This document shows, in pieces, positions 1 through 5,183 of a stretch of DNA of 7,936 nt. The position numbers and the translations under genes were made by a program. Below the pieces are notes generated by a model, which did no database searches, had not been told where the DNA came from, and was given only the letters and a program-made list of their open reading frames with translations. The stretch comes from an uncultured Alcaligenaceae bacterium (GTDB lineage: Bacteria; Pseudomonadota; Gammaproteobacteria; Burkholderiales; Burkholderiaceae_B), in contig CALEQZ010000045.1 of NCBI GenBank assembly GCA_937908115.1, positions 1 to 7,936 on the forward strand. Direction: 5' to 3'. The number at the start of each line of letters is the position of its first letter. The first letter of the stretch is position 1.

Positions 1-163
1 CGCCCAGCGCGGCCAGGCAGATGCCCAGCCAGAACGGAAAGTATCCCGGGCCCATCCGGGCAGCGTCGCCCATTTGATATTGGGTCGCCCCCCAGGCGAA
101 CCCCAGGCCCAGGGCGACGAACATCACCCCCGACCAGAAGTCTTGTTTATTTTTTAGCTGCAT
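1..163 (-). CDS. tctB: TctB-family tripartite tricarboxylate transporter small membrane subunit (5' part only)
   Basis: Small membrane subunit of a tripartite tricarboxylate transporter (TTT), which with a large TctA subunit and a periplasmic TctC receptor imports carboxylates across the inner membrane. Only the first 54 codons are visible; the gene runs off the left edge. The protein begins MQLKNKQDFWSGVMF, has a first hydrophobic segment at residues about 13-26, then the family-typical stretch MGPGYFPFWLG at residues 37-47, where the second membrane segment starts. The ATG at 163-161 is supported by an AAGGAG ribosome site (complement of 174-179) ten bases upstream. No TctC gene lies upstream in the window; tctA is expected further left but cannot be seen. 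The substrate cannot be told from this fragment. The family assignment is inferred from the motif and topology. Confidence 0.8.
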   Translation of the reverse strand, partial: MQLKNKQDFWSGVMFVALGLGFAWGATQYQMGDAARMGPGYFPFWLGICLAALG

Positions 164-198
164 GGTGGTTTGGCTCCTTGGTTACAGCATATGTGTAG

Positions 199-221
199 AA
201 AAAAAGGCACTCAGGCGTGCC
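199..221 (-). terminator. Rho-independent terminator in the leader of the tctB-like gene
   Basis: Read on the minus strand this is GGCAC, a six-base loop GCCTGA, GTGCC, then seven T residues, a textbook intrinsic terminator. It ends only 35 bases before the tctB-like start codon and points in the same direction, yet no protein gene lies upstream of it on that strand. It must therefore end either a non-coding RNA made from the gene-free region to its right, or the tctB leader itself (attenuation). Confidence 0.75.
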
Positions 222-350
222 GTTGCTTCGTTATGGCTTTTATGGAAGCGTGAAAGCAGACTGCAATGATGCAGCAAGCGTATTGAAAGGCTGCATGGTA
301 ATGGACCGCGAACAGGCTGCAAACCCTGCTGATGGCTTGCTCGTTCGGGG

Positions 351-415
351 TTTTCCCTAAAACTTGTGGGGAAAGGGGGATATGTCCCGCAGGGGCGGCC
401 GACTTGTAGGGAAAA
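351..415. repeat. 40-bp-spaced direct repeat with dyads (candidate regulator-binding cluster)
   Basis: ACTTGTGGGGAAA at 362-374 recurs as ACTTGTAGGGAAA at 402-414, 12 of 13 bases identical with starts 40 bp apart, close to four helical turns. In addition TTTTCCCTA at 351-359 is the exact reverse complement of TAGGGAAAA at 407-415, and TTTCCC (352-357) pairs with GGGAAA (369-374) as a local dyad. Such phased copies are typical of a transcription-factor array. Which factor binds, and whether it serves tctB or the plus-strand operon, is not visible. Confidence 0.5.
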
Positions 416-433
416 TGAAAGCAAAATGAAAGC
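412..433. repeat. Perfect tandem repeat of AAAATGAAAGC (two copies)
   Basis: Two exact, directly adjacent 11-base copies at 412-422 and 423-433. The unit is one helical turn long, so both copies face the same side of the DNA. The first copy overlaps the end of the 40-bp-spaced repeat at 402-414. It may be part of the same binding cluster or a small slippage duplication. Confidence 0.6.
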
Positions 434-488
434 AACCGGCGCAGCCCGAGGCGGCTAGGTGGCGCGCAGGAGCAGCCCCGGCCGCGCG

Positions 489-517
489 TGTTCACGCCCG
501 GCCGGATGGTTTACGAT
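489..517 (+). promoter_or_regulatory. Possible promoter of the zapA operon, implying a leaderless mRNA
   Basis: TGTTCA (489-494, three of six matches to TTGACA) and TACGAT (512-517, four of six matches to TATAAT) are 17 bases apart. The expected start of transcription falls at about 524, on the ATG of the downstream gene. That ATG has no Shine-Dalgarno sequence before it, so a leaderless transcript is possible. The match is weak and a promoter further upstream cannot be excluded. Confidence 0.3.
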
Positions 518-524
518 AGCGGCC

Positions 525-944
525 ATGCTGGAAGACCTAGACCAACTCGCCGCCCGCATCGGGCAACTGGTCCAGCGCTCGCGCCAACTGCATGGCGAGC
601 GTGACGCCTTGCGCGCGCGGCTGGAGGCCGTCGAAGCCGAGCGCGGCGCCTTGCGCGAACGCTGCGCGCGCACCGAGGCCGAACTCGAAGACCTCCGGGG
701 CCGCCTGGCCCGCTACGAACAAGACGCGTCCGAGACCTTGCAGCAGGCCCGCGATACCGAGGCGGCACTGCGCGCCAGCCTCGAAGAGCAAGCCAACCAA
801 TGCAAGGCGCTCGCCCAGCTCTTGCAGGCCCGCGACGCCGAACTGTCGCGGCTGCGCGCGGCGGCGGCCCAGGCGCGCGAGCGCATCGACGCGTTGCTGG
901 TCCGCCTGCCCGGTGCGCCGGCGCAACCGCAGGAGCATCTCTGA
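525..944 (+). CDS. Coiled-coil protein encoded directly upstream of zapA
   Basis: A protein of 139 residues that is almost entirely charged alpha-helix. Heptad-like leucine and alanine spacing with many Arg and Glu runs from residue 1 to about 128, followed by a short Pro/Gln-rich tail. No signal peptide or membrane segment is present, so it is cytoplasmic. Its TGA overlaps the zapA ATG by one base (TGATG), so the two are translationally coupled and probably work together. Small coiled-coil partners of ZapA (ZapB or the TIGR02449 type) often sit here, but this protein is clearly longer than E. coli ZapB (81 residues) and I do not claim orthology. The ATG at 525 is chosen because the coiled coil begins there; an in-frame GTG at 459 would add 22 non-helical residues. 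A division role is an inference from context. Confidence 0.8.
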   Translation: MLEDLDQLAARIGQLVQRSRQLHGERDALRARLEAVEAERGALRERCARTEAELEDLRGRLARYEQDASETLQQARDTEAALRASLEEQANQCKALAQLLQARDAELSRLRAAAAQARERIDALLVRLPGAPAQPQEHL

Positions 945-1255
945 TGGAACGCATAGACGTCACCCTGCTCGGGCGCGAATATTCGCTGGCTTGCGCGCCC
1001 GAGGAAAAGGCCATGCTGCTGGACGCGGTGCGCCACGCCGATCAGCTGATGCAGCGCATCCGGGCAAGCGGCAAGGTCACGGGCAACGAGCGCATCGCGG
1101 TGATGGCCGCCGTGCAGATCGCCACGGAACTCCTCTCGGTCAAGGCGCCCGACGGTCCGCTGGGCGGTTTGGCGGTTGGCGAGTTCAAGCGTAGAATCGA
1201 TGCCATGAATTCGATGCTCGACGACGCCATCGCCGGCCAGCAGCGGCTCGTGTGA
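944..1255 (+). CDS. zapA: Cell division protein ZapA
   Basis: ZapA binds FtsZ and cross-links its protofilaments, stabilising the Z-ring at midcell. The 103-residue product matches the family length. The N-terminal beta-strand part reads MERIDVTLLGREYSLACAPEE, with the typical V-x-L-L-G-R-E-Y pattern. It is followed by a helix containing the N-E-R-I-A-V-M-A-A-x-Q motif (residues about 49-59) and a C-terminal helix that would form the tetramer coiled coil. AGGAG at 931-935 lies eight bases before the ATG, inside the end of the preceding gene. The one-base overlap with the coiled-coil gene indicates one operon. The 6S RNA gene follows at once, an arrangement also known from other proteobacteria, which supports the identification. 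Confidence 0.93.
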   Translation: MERIDVTLLGREYSLACAPEEKAMLLDAVRHADQLMQRIRASGKVTGNERIAVMAAVQIATELLSVKAPDGPLGGLAVGEFKRRIDAMNSMLDDAIAGQQRLV

Positions 1256-1279
1256 CATCTCGGCATCGACACCGAATTT
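1252..1279 (+). promoter_or_regulatory. Probable 6S RNA promoter overlapping the zapA stop codon
   Basis: GTGACA (1252-1257) resembles a -35 element. It is followed after 16 bases by GAATTT (1274-1279), a weak -10, giving an expected start near 1286, where the 6S terminal stem begins. The -35 element contains the zapA TGA. The agreement with the RNA end is the main support. Confidence 0.45.
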
Positions 1280-1285
1280 TCAGTT

Positions 1286-1466
1286 TGTCCCTGCGGTGTC
1301 CGTGACTAGGCCATATATTCTCTGAACCTATGTCTTACGGCATATAGGTTGCGGGATCGTGTGGCGGGAGCGCTTGTCCTTCGCGGACGAACCCGAAGCT
1401 GCACAGAACGCGACCACCTTGAACCTGTCGGTTCGAGATGCCGGCCTTGACGGCACATGCGGGGCA
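1286..1466 (+). ncRNA. ssrS: 6S RNA
   Basis: 6S RNA mimics an open promoter, binds the housekeeping sigma factor-RNA polymerase holoenzyme, and lowers its activity in stationary phase. The closing stem pairs CCCTGC (1289-1294) with GCGGGG (1459-1464) and continues inwards, CCGT (1300-1303) with ACGG (1450-1453). On the 5' side of the central bubble, CTGAACC recalls the E. coli CTGAGCC, and a small hairpin AACCTAT/ATAGGTT (1325-1331, 1344-1350) follows. The apical stem TTGTCC/GGACGA (1374-1379, 1385-1390) closes a TTCGC loop. The 3' side holds CACCTTGAACC, as in E. coli 6S, forming CTTGAACC/GGTTCGAG (1418-1425, 1430-1437). Position behind zapA agrees. The E. coli neighbour, 5-formyltetrahydrofolate cyclo-ligase, is replaced here by a SIMPL-domain gene. 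Ends are approximate. Confidence 0.88.
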
Positions 1467-1474
1467 TCTACATC
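1447..1474 (+). promoter_or_regulatory. Weak candidate promoter inside the 3' end of 6S RNA for the SIMPL-domain gene
   Basis: TTGACG (1447-1452, five of six) is followed after 16 bases by TACATC (1469-1474, three of six). It would start a transcript near 1481, just ahead of the SIMPL-domain gene. The TTGACG also lies in the conserved 3' part of 6S RNA, so the match may be coincidental. Confidence 0.25.
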
Positions 1475-1475
1475 C

Positions 1476-1503
1476 GGCGGGCCCGCGACTTGGCGGGCCC
1501 GCC
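1476..1503 (+). terminator. GC-rich hairpin after 6S RNA (terminator-like, no T-run)
   Basis: GGCGGGCCCGC (1476-1486) pairs perfectly over 11 bp with GCGGGCCCGCC (1493-1503) around a six-base loop GACTTG. It lies about ten bases after the 6S closing stem and 28 bases before the next start codon. It may trim or terminate the 6S precursor, but the lack of T residues means read-through is likely. Confidence 0.5.
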
Positions 1504-1531
1504 CGGCCAGCCACCTCCGGACGAGGGATCC

Positions 1532-2305
1532 ATGCGAGCTTTTCCCGCTTCCCCACGTTTGAGCCGGCGTGCGGTCGCCGCCGCATTCGCCTTGGCCTTG
1601 GCTGCGTGCACGCCCGCCCAGGCGGCCCAACAGGACGGCGATGCGGGCGCGGCGCTGGCCAGGCGCGAGCCTGGGCCGGCAACACGCCTGCCCGAGCTGA
1701 CCCTGCAGGCGCAGGCGGTTTCCCAAGTCGCGCAGGACACGGTCACGATCACGCTGGCTGCTGAAGCCCAAGCCGCCGACCAGGTCGCGGTGGGCAAGAA
1801 GCTCACCGCGCTGCTGGACGAAACGATGAAACAAGCCAAGCAGGCCAAGGGCGTCAAGGCGCGCAACGGTGCGTATCGCCTGTGGGCGGTTACCAACCGC
1901 GACGGCAAGGTCACGGGCTGGCGCGGCCGCGCGGAGATCCTGCTGGAATCCAAGGATTTTGCTGCGGCATCGGCCTTGGCCGGCCAATTGTCCGAGCGCA
2001 TGCCCATAGATGGCATCGCGTTTTCGTTGTCCGACGAAGCACGCAGCGCCGAAGAAAAACGGCTGCTCGTGCAGGCCGCCAACGCCTTTCGCGAGCGTGC
2101 ACTGGCAGCCGCCCAGGCTTTCGGCTTCAACGGCTACCGCATCCGCAAGATCGACCTGGGCGGCTCGGGCGCAAGCTACGCGCCGCCGCAGCCGCGCGCC
2201 ATGGCCGCCATGGCGGCCGAGGCCAAGTTTGCCGCAGATGTCCCGCTCGAGGCCGACACCGTCAAGGTGGTCGTCACCGTCAACGGGACGATTTACCTGC
2301 AGTAG
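1532..2305 (+). CDS. Secreted SIMPL-domain (DUF541) protein, probable lipoprotein
   Basis: A 257-residue envelope protein of the SIMPL/DUF541 family, whose members are periplasmic or membrane-anchored; no biochemical activity is established for this one. Residues 1-26 form a signal sequence with arginines at 9, 12 and 13, a hydrophobic core and LALAAC, a lipobox with the candidate lipidated Cys26; alternative type I cleavage after TPAQA is possible. The family hallmarks are a first strand (LPELTLQAQA), a V-T-I-T-L-A-A-E-A-Q segment, a central G-W-R-G-R-A-E-I-L-L-E-S strand, the helix RLLVQAANAFRERALAAAQAFGF and the closing VKVVVTVNGTIYLQ strand. The ATG at 1532, with GAGG at 1523-1526, is chosen because the signal peptide begins there; the longer in-frame reading would start inside 6S RNA. 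It overlaps lgt tail to tail by 26 bases. Confidence 0.85.
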   Translation: MRAFPASPRLSRRAVAAAFALALAACTPAQAAQQDGDAGAALARREPGPATRLPELTLQAQAVSQVAQDTVTITLAAEAQAADQVAVGKKLTALLDETMKQAKQAKGVKARNGAYRLWAVTNRDGKVTGWRGRAEILLESKDFAAASALAGQLSERMPIDGIAFSLSDEARSAEEKRLLVQAANAFRERALAAAQAFGFNGYRIRKIDLGGSGASYAPPQPRAMAAMAAEAKFAADVPLEADTVKVVVTVNGTIYLQ

Positions 2306-3074
2306 CCCGGCTGTACGCGAAAATCACCGCCCCGGCCGCAATCATCGGCAGCGACAGCCACTGCCCCATGCTCAGGCCGGCGGCCAGCAGCCCCAGGAAG
2401 TCGTCCGGCTCGCGGGTGTATTCCACCAAGAAGCGCAATACGCCATAGCCCATCAAGAATAGGGCACTGGCTTGCCCGACGGGCCGCGGCTTGCGCACGA
2501 ACCACCACAGCAGCGCGAACAGTGCCAGCCCTTCGAGCGCCATTTCGTACAGTTGCGAGGGATGGCGCGGCAGGCCGTCGCCGCTTTGCGGAAATACCAT
2601 CGCCCAGGGCAGGGCGGACGGGCGGCCCCAAAGCTCGCCATTGATGAAGTTGCCCAGCCGCCCTGCGGCGAGCGCAAGCGGAATCAGCGGCGCGACGAAG
2701 TCGCCGACTTCGAGCAGCGGCAGCTTGCGCCGGCGCGAAAAGACCAGCAGCACCACCAGCACGCCAATCAGGCCGCCGTGGAAGGACATGCCGCCCTGCC
2801 ACAGGAACAGGATTTCCAGCGGGTGGCTGAGATAGTGCGATGGCTTGTAGAAAAGCGCATACCCGAGCCGGCCGCCGGCCACTACGCCCAGCACGCTGTA
2901 GAAGATGAGGTCTTCCAGGTCACGCCTGGTCAGGCGCGTTTGTCCGCGGTCGATACGTCGGCGTCCCAGCAGCCAGGCAAGGGCAAAGCCCAGCAGGTAC
3001 ATCAGCCCGTACCAGTGCACCGACAGCGGTCCGATTTGAAAGGCGATGGGGTCGAATTGCGGGTGATGAAGCAT
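2280..3074 (-). CDS. lgt: Prolipoprotein diacylglyceryl transferase
   Basis: Lgt is the inner-membrane enzyme that moves diacylglyceryl from phosphatidylglycerol to the lipobox cysteine of prolipoproteins, the first step of lipoprotein maturation. The product has 264 residues, somewhat shorter than the 291 of E. coli, with about seven hydrophobic segments. The signature GRLGNFINGELWGR is at residues 138-151. Key residues line up with E. coli at a constant offset of four: Tyr22 (Y26), His99 in SFHGG (H103), Arg139 (R143), Asn142 (N146) and Glu147 (E151). The C-terminal RFLVEYTREPD stretch is also family-typical. The ATG at 3074 is the expected start (MLHHPQFDPIAFQIGP), but no clear Shine-Dalgarno precedes it. 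Its stop codon lies within the 3' end of the convergent SIMPL-domain gene. It is divergent from ilvD. Confidence 0.96.
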   Translation of the reverse strand: MLHHPQFDPIAFQIGPLSVHWYGLMYLLGFALAWLLGRRRIDRGQTRLTRRDLEDLIFYSVLGVVAGGRLGYALFYKPSHYLSHPLEILFLWQGGMSFHGGLIGVLVVLLVFSRRRKLPLLEVGDFVAPLIPLALAAGRLGNFINGELWGRPSALPWAMVFPQSGDGLPRHPSQLYEMALEGLALFALLWWFVRKPRPVGQASALFLMGYGVLRFLVEYTREPDDFLGLLAAGLSMGQWLSLPMIAAGAVIFAYSRATAGKSSR

Positions 3075-3076
3075 GG

Positions 3077-3105
3077 CTGACCGGTTGACGATGATGGCCG
3101 ATAAT
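3077..3105 (+). promoter_or_regulatory. Probable ilvD promoter
   Basis: CTGACC (3077-3082, four of six) and GATAAT (3100-3105, five of six) are separated by 17 bases, predicting a transcript start near 3112 and a leader of about 40 bases. The -10 is shared, offset by one base, with a minus-strand -10 for lgt. Confidence 0.5.
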
Positions 3106-3120
3106 AACCGGCACGCGTGC
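3081..3120. promoter_or_regulatory. Inverted repeats in the lgt-ilvD promoter (candidate operators)
   Basis: CCGGTT (3081-3086) and AACCGG (3106-3111) are exact inverted copies 19 bases apart. They bracket the shared -10 region. Next to them GCACGCGTGC (3111-3120) is a perfect 10-base palindrome over the predicted ilvD start. Either could bind a repressor; no regulator is identifiable from sequence alone. Confidence 0.4.
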
Positions 3121-3129
3121 GCCGGGCAG
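3101..3129 (-). promoter_or_regulatory. Possible lgt promoter sharing its -10 with ilvD
   Basis: Read on the minus strand, TATTAT (3106-3101) is a five-of-six -10. CTGCCC (3129-3124) is a weak -35 after 17 bases. Transcription would begin around 3094, giving a leader of about 20 bases. This is a prediction with a weak -35. Confidence 0.35.
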
Positions 3130-3152
3130 GAATGCGCGCCAGGAGATCAGCC

Positions 3153-4838
3153 ATGCCGGACAACGAACGATCGCGTCACATCACCCAGGGCGTGGAGCGC
3201 GCGCCCAACCGCGCCATGTATTACGCACTGGGCTACACCGAGCGCGATTTCGACAATCCCATGATAGGGGTGGCCAACGGCCATTCCACCATCACGCCCT
3301 GCAACAGCGGCCTGCAGCGCCTGGCCGACGCCGCCATCGAAGCGATTCGGCAGTCCCAGGCCAACCCGCAGGTGTTCGGCACGCCCACCATTTCCGACGG
3401 CATGTCCATGGGCACCGAAGGGATGAAGTACTCCCTCATCTCGCGCGAGGTTATCGCCGACTGCATCGAGACCGCCGTGCAGGGTCAATGGATGGACGGC
3501 GTGGTGGTCATCGGCGGATGCGACAAGAACATGCCGGGCGGCATGATCGCGCTGGCGCGCAGCAACGTGCCGGGCATCTATGTCTATGGCGGGACGATCA
3601 AGCCGGGGCGCCTGGCCGGACGTGACCTGAACATCGTTTCGGTGTTCGAGGCGGTGGGCGAATACACCATGGGCCGCATGGACGAGGCCGAATTCAAGGC
3701 GATCGAAAAATGCGCCATCCCCGGATCCGGCTCGTGCGGCGGCATGTATACGGCCAACACCATGAGCGCGGCCTTCGAAGCCTTAGGGATGAGCCTGCCG
3801 TATTCCAGCACGATGGCCAACGAAGACGAAGAAAAGGTCCGGTCGGCAGCGGAATCGGCACGCGTGCTGGTCGAGGCAGTGCGGCGTGGCTTGCGCCCGC
3901 GCGACATCATCACGCGCAAATCCATCGAAAACGCCGTCTCCGTCGTGATGGCCACGGGCGGCTCGACCAATGCCGTGCTGCATTTCCTGGCCATTGCCCA
4001 CGCAGCGCAGGTGCCGTGGAGCATCGACGACTTTGAGCGCATCCGCAAGCGGGTGCCGGTGTTGTGCGACTTGAAGCCGTCGGGCCGCTACCTGGCGGTT
4101 GACCTGCATCGCGTCGGCGGCATTCCCCAGGTCATGAAGATTTTGCTCGAGGCCGGCCTGCTGCACGGCGATTGCATCACCATCACCGGCAAGACCATTG
4201 CGGAAACGCTGGCCGACGTGCCGTCGGTGCCGCCGCCCGGCCAGGACGTGATCCGTCCGATCGACCGTCCGCTCTATCCGCAAGGCCACCTGGCCATCCT
4301 CAAGGGCAACCTGGCGCCGCAAGGCTGCGTGGCCAAGATCACGGGGCTGAAGAATCCCGTCATCACCGGCCCTGCGCGCGTGTTCGATTCCGAGGACGAA
4401 GCCATGGCAGCCATCATGGCGCGCGCCATCAAGCCCGGCGACGTGGTTGTCATCCGTTATGAAGGTCCCAAGGGCGGGCCGGGCATGCGGGAAATGCTGG
4501 CGCCTACCTCCGCGCTGGTCGGCCAGGGGTTGGGCGAGAGCGTGGGATTGATCACCGATGGGCGCTTCTCGGGCGGCACCTGGGGCATGGTGGTCGGCCA
4601 CGTCGCGCCCGAGGCCTACGTCGGCGGGCCCATTGCCCTGGTGCGCGAAGGCGATTCGGTTACCATCGACGCCCATCGGCTGCTGCTGCAGTTGAACATC
4701 GACGACGAAGAATTGGAAGCCCGACGCAAAGCTTGGCGTCCTCCTGCGCCGCGGTACACGCGCGGCGTGTTGGCCAAGTTCGCCAAGCTGGCCAGCTCGG
4801 CAAGCCAAGGAGCAGTAACGGATGCATTCGAAGAGTAG
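3153..4838 (+). CDS. ilvD: Dihydroxy-acid dehydratase
   Basis: IlvD dehydrates 2,3-dihydroxy-isovalerate and 2,3-dihydroxy-3-methylvalerate to the 2-oxo acids, the shared penultimate step of valine and isoleucine synthesis, in the cytoplasm. The 561 residues correspond to the shorter class of the IlvD/Edd family (E. coli IlvD has 616). The three cysteines expected to hold the Fe-S cluster are present: Cys50 (TITPCN), Cys123 (GGCDKNMPGG) and Cys195 (GSGSCGGMYTANTMS). Asp82 (SDG), Asp124 and Lys125 fit the Mg site with its modified lysine. The C-terminal LITDGRFSGGTWG supplies the catalytic serine. The ATG at 3153, with AGGAG at 3141-3145, is preferred over an upstream in-frame GTG at 3117. The last 17 bases overlap the next gene, a c-type cytochrome. 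No other ilv genes are nearby. Confidence 0.97.
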   Translation: MPDNERSRHITQGVERAPNRAMYYALGYTERDFDNPMIGVANGHSTITPCNSGLQRLADAAIEAIRQSQANPQVFGTPTISDGMSMGTEGMKYSLISREVIADCIETAVQGQWMDGVVVIGGCDKNMPGGMIALARSNVPGIYVYGGTIKPGRLAGRDLNIVSVFEAVGEYTMGRMDEAEFKAIEKCAIPGSGSCGGMYTANTMSAAFEALGMSLPYSSTMANEDEEKVRSAAESARVLVEAVRRGLRPRDIITRKSIENAVSVVMATGGSTNAVLHFLAIAHAAQVPWSIDDFERIRKRVPVLCDLKPSGRYLAVDLHRVGGIPQVMKILLEAGLLHGDCITITGKTIAETLADVPSVPPPGQDVIRPIDRPLYPQGHLAILKGNLAPQGCVAKITGLKNPVITGPARVFDSEDEAMAAIMARAIKPGDVVVIRYEGPKGGPGMREMLAPTSALVGQGLGESVGLITDGRFSGGTWGMVVGHVAPEAYVGGPIALVREGDSVTIDAHRLLLQLNIDDEELEARRKAWRPPAPRYTRGVLAKFAKLASSASQGAVTDAFEE

Positions 4839-5160
4839 GGCGCTGCTGTCCGTGGCAGCTGCGGTAATGGCTGCGACGACGGCAGCGGCTGCCGGCACCC
4901 TGGCCGGCGAAGACTTGGCCAGGCAAAACAACTGCCTGGGCTGCCATCAGGTGCAGGAAAAGCGGGTTGGGCCCGCCTTTGCGGCGATCGCGCAGCGCTA
5001 CGCCGGCCAGGAAGGCGCGGCCGATTACCTTGCGCATTCCATCCGCAATGGCGGGCGGGGGCGTTGGGGCGCGATCCCCATGCCGGTCCAGCCCCAGGTC
5101 GACGAAGCCGAGGCGCGTGACCTGGCTGCCTGGATCCTGGGCCTCGCAGGCAAGCAGTAG
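4822..5160 (+). CDS. Small class I c-type cytochrome, periplasmic
   Basis: A 112-residue exported monohaem cytochrome c resembling the c551/c552 or c5-like group of class I cytochromes, expected to shuttle electrons in the periplasm. Residues 1-24 are an alanine-rich signal peptide with basic residues at its start (MHSKSR), probably cleaved near AAAA/G. The haem-binding CLGCH motif is at residues 38-42, followed by RVGPAF, and Met87 in IPMP is the likely sixth iron ligand. The C-terminal helix (EARDLAAWILGLA) is typical. The ATG lies inside the end of ilvD, and AAGGAG at 4807-4812, nine bases upstream, is also within ilvD, so translation is probably coupled. msrA follows 23 bases after the stop. 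The specific redox partner cannot be deduced. Confidence 0.9.
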   Translation: MHSKSRALLSVAAAVMAATTAAAAGTLAGEDLARQNNCLGCHQVQEKRVGPAFAAIAQRYAGQEGAADYLAHSIRNGGRGRWGAIPMPVQPQVDEAEARDLAAWILGLAGKQ

Positions 5161-5183
5161 GAGCTAGACCCAAGGAGGTTCGC

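Larger units (their letters stand above)
222..434 (-). ncRNA. Candidate small RNA or regulatory leader upstream of tctB
   Basis: This is an inferred element with approximate limits, proposed because the strong minus-strand terminator at 199-221 needs a transcript to end. The stretch has no convincing protein gene on either strand. Local hairpins are visible: CTGCA/TGCAG with a four-base loop at 261-274, and GGGA/TCCC around a four-base loop at 377-388. No promoter is convincing. The best minus-strand pair near the terminator is TTGCAG (266-261) and CATAAA (244-239) spaced 16, which would give only a leader of about 35 bases. A short minus-strand reading frame, 295-239 (MQPFNTLAASLQSAFTLP), lacks a ribosome site and is not called. 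Confidence 0.3.
164..524. other. 361-bp gene-free divergent region between tctB and the zapA operon
   Basis: No reading frame here has a plausible ribosome site plus a recognisable protein. The content is a ribosome site for tctB (174-179), a minus-strand terminator (199-221), a repeat cluster (351-433) and a probable promoter just before the coiled-coil gene (489-517). The part from about 181 to 435 is noticeably less GC-rich than the flanking genes, as expected for regulatory DNA. Confidence 0.7.

Noticed and set aside
239..295. 18-codon minus-strand frame (MQPFNTLAASLQSAFTLP) as a leader peptide for attenuation
   Set aside because: No Shine-Dalgarno, no run of regulatory codons, and no overlap with an alternative stem of the terminator.
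211..495. Minus-strand frame of 94 residues in the tctB upstream region
   Set aside because: No ribosome site before its start, Cys/His/Arg-rich random-looking translation, and its stop lies in the terminator loop.
511..1258. Several Arg/Ala-rich minus-strand frames opposite the coiled-coil gene and zapA
   Set aside because: Mutually overlapping low-complexity translations; typical GC-rich antisense artefacts.
2203..2218. Perfect 16-base palindrome GGCCGCCATGGCGGCC inside the SIMPL-domain gene
   Set aside because: It encodes an alanine/methionine-rich segment where GCC/GCG codons readily give palindromes; no regulatory context.
3085..3107. TTGACG (3085-3090) paired with the ATAATA region as the ilvD promoter
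   Set aside because: The spacing is only 9-11 bases; the CTGACC element at 3077-3082 with 17-base spacing fits better.
3783..4931. Long minus-strand open frame (382 residues) opposite ilvD
   Set aside because: It is a shadow caused by high third-position GC on the opposite strand; the translation has no recognisable domain and ilvD is unmistakable.
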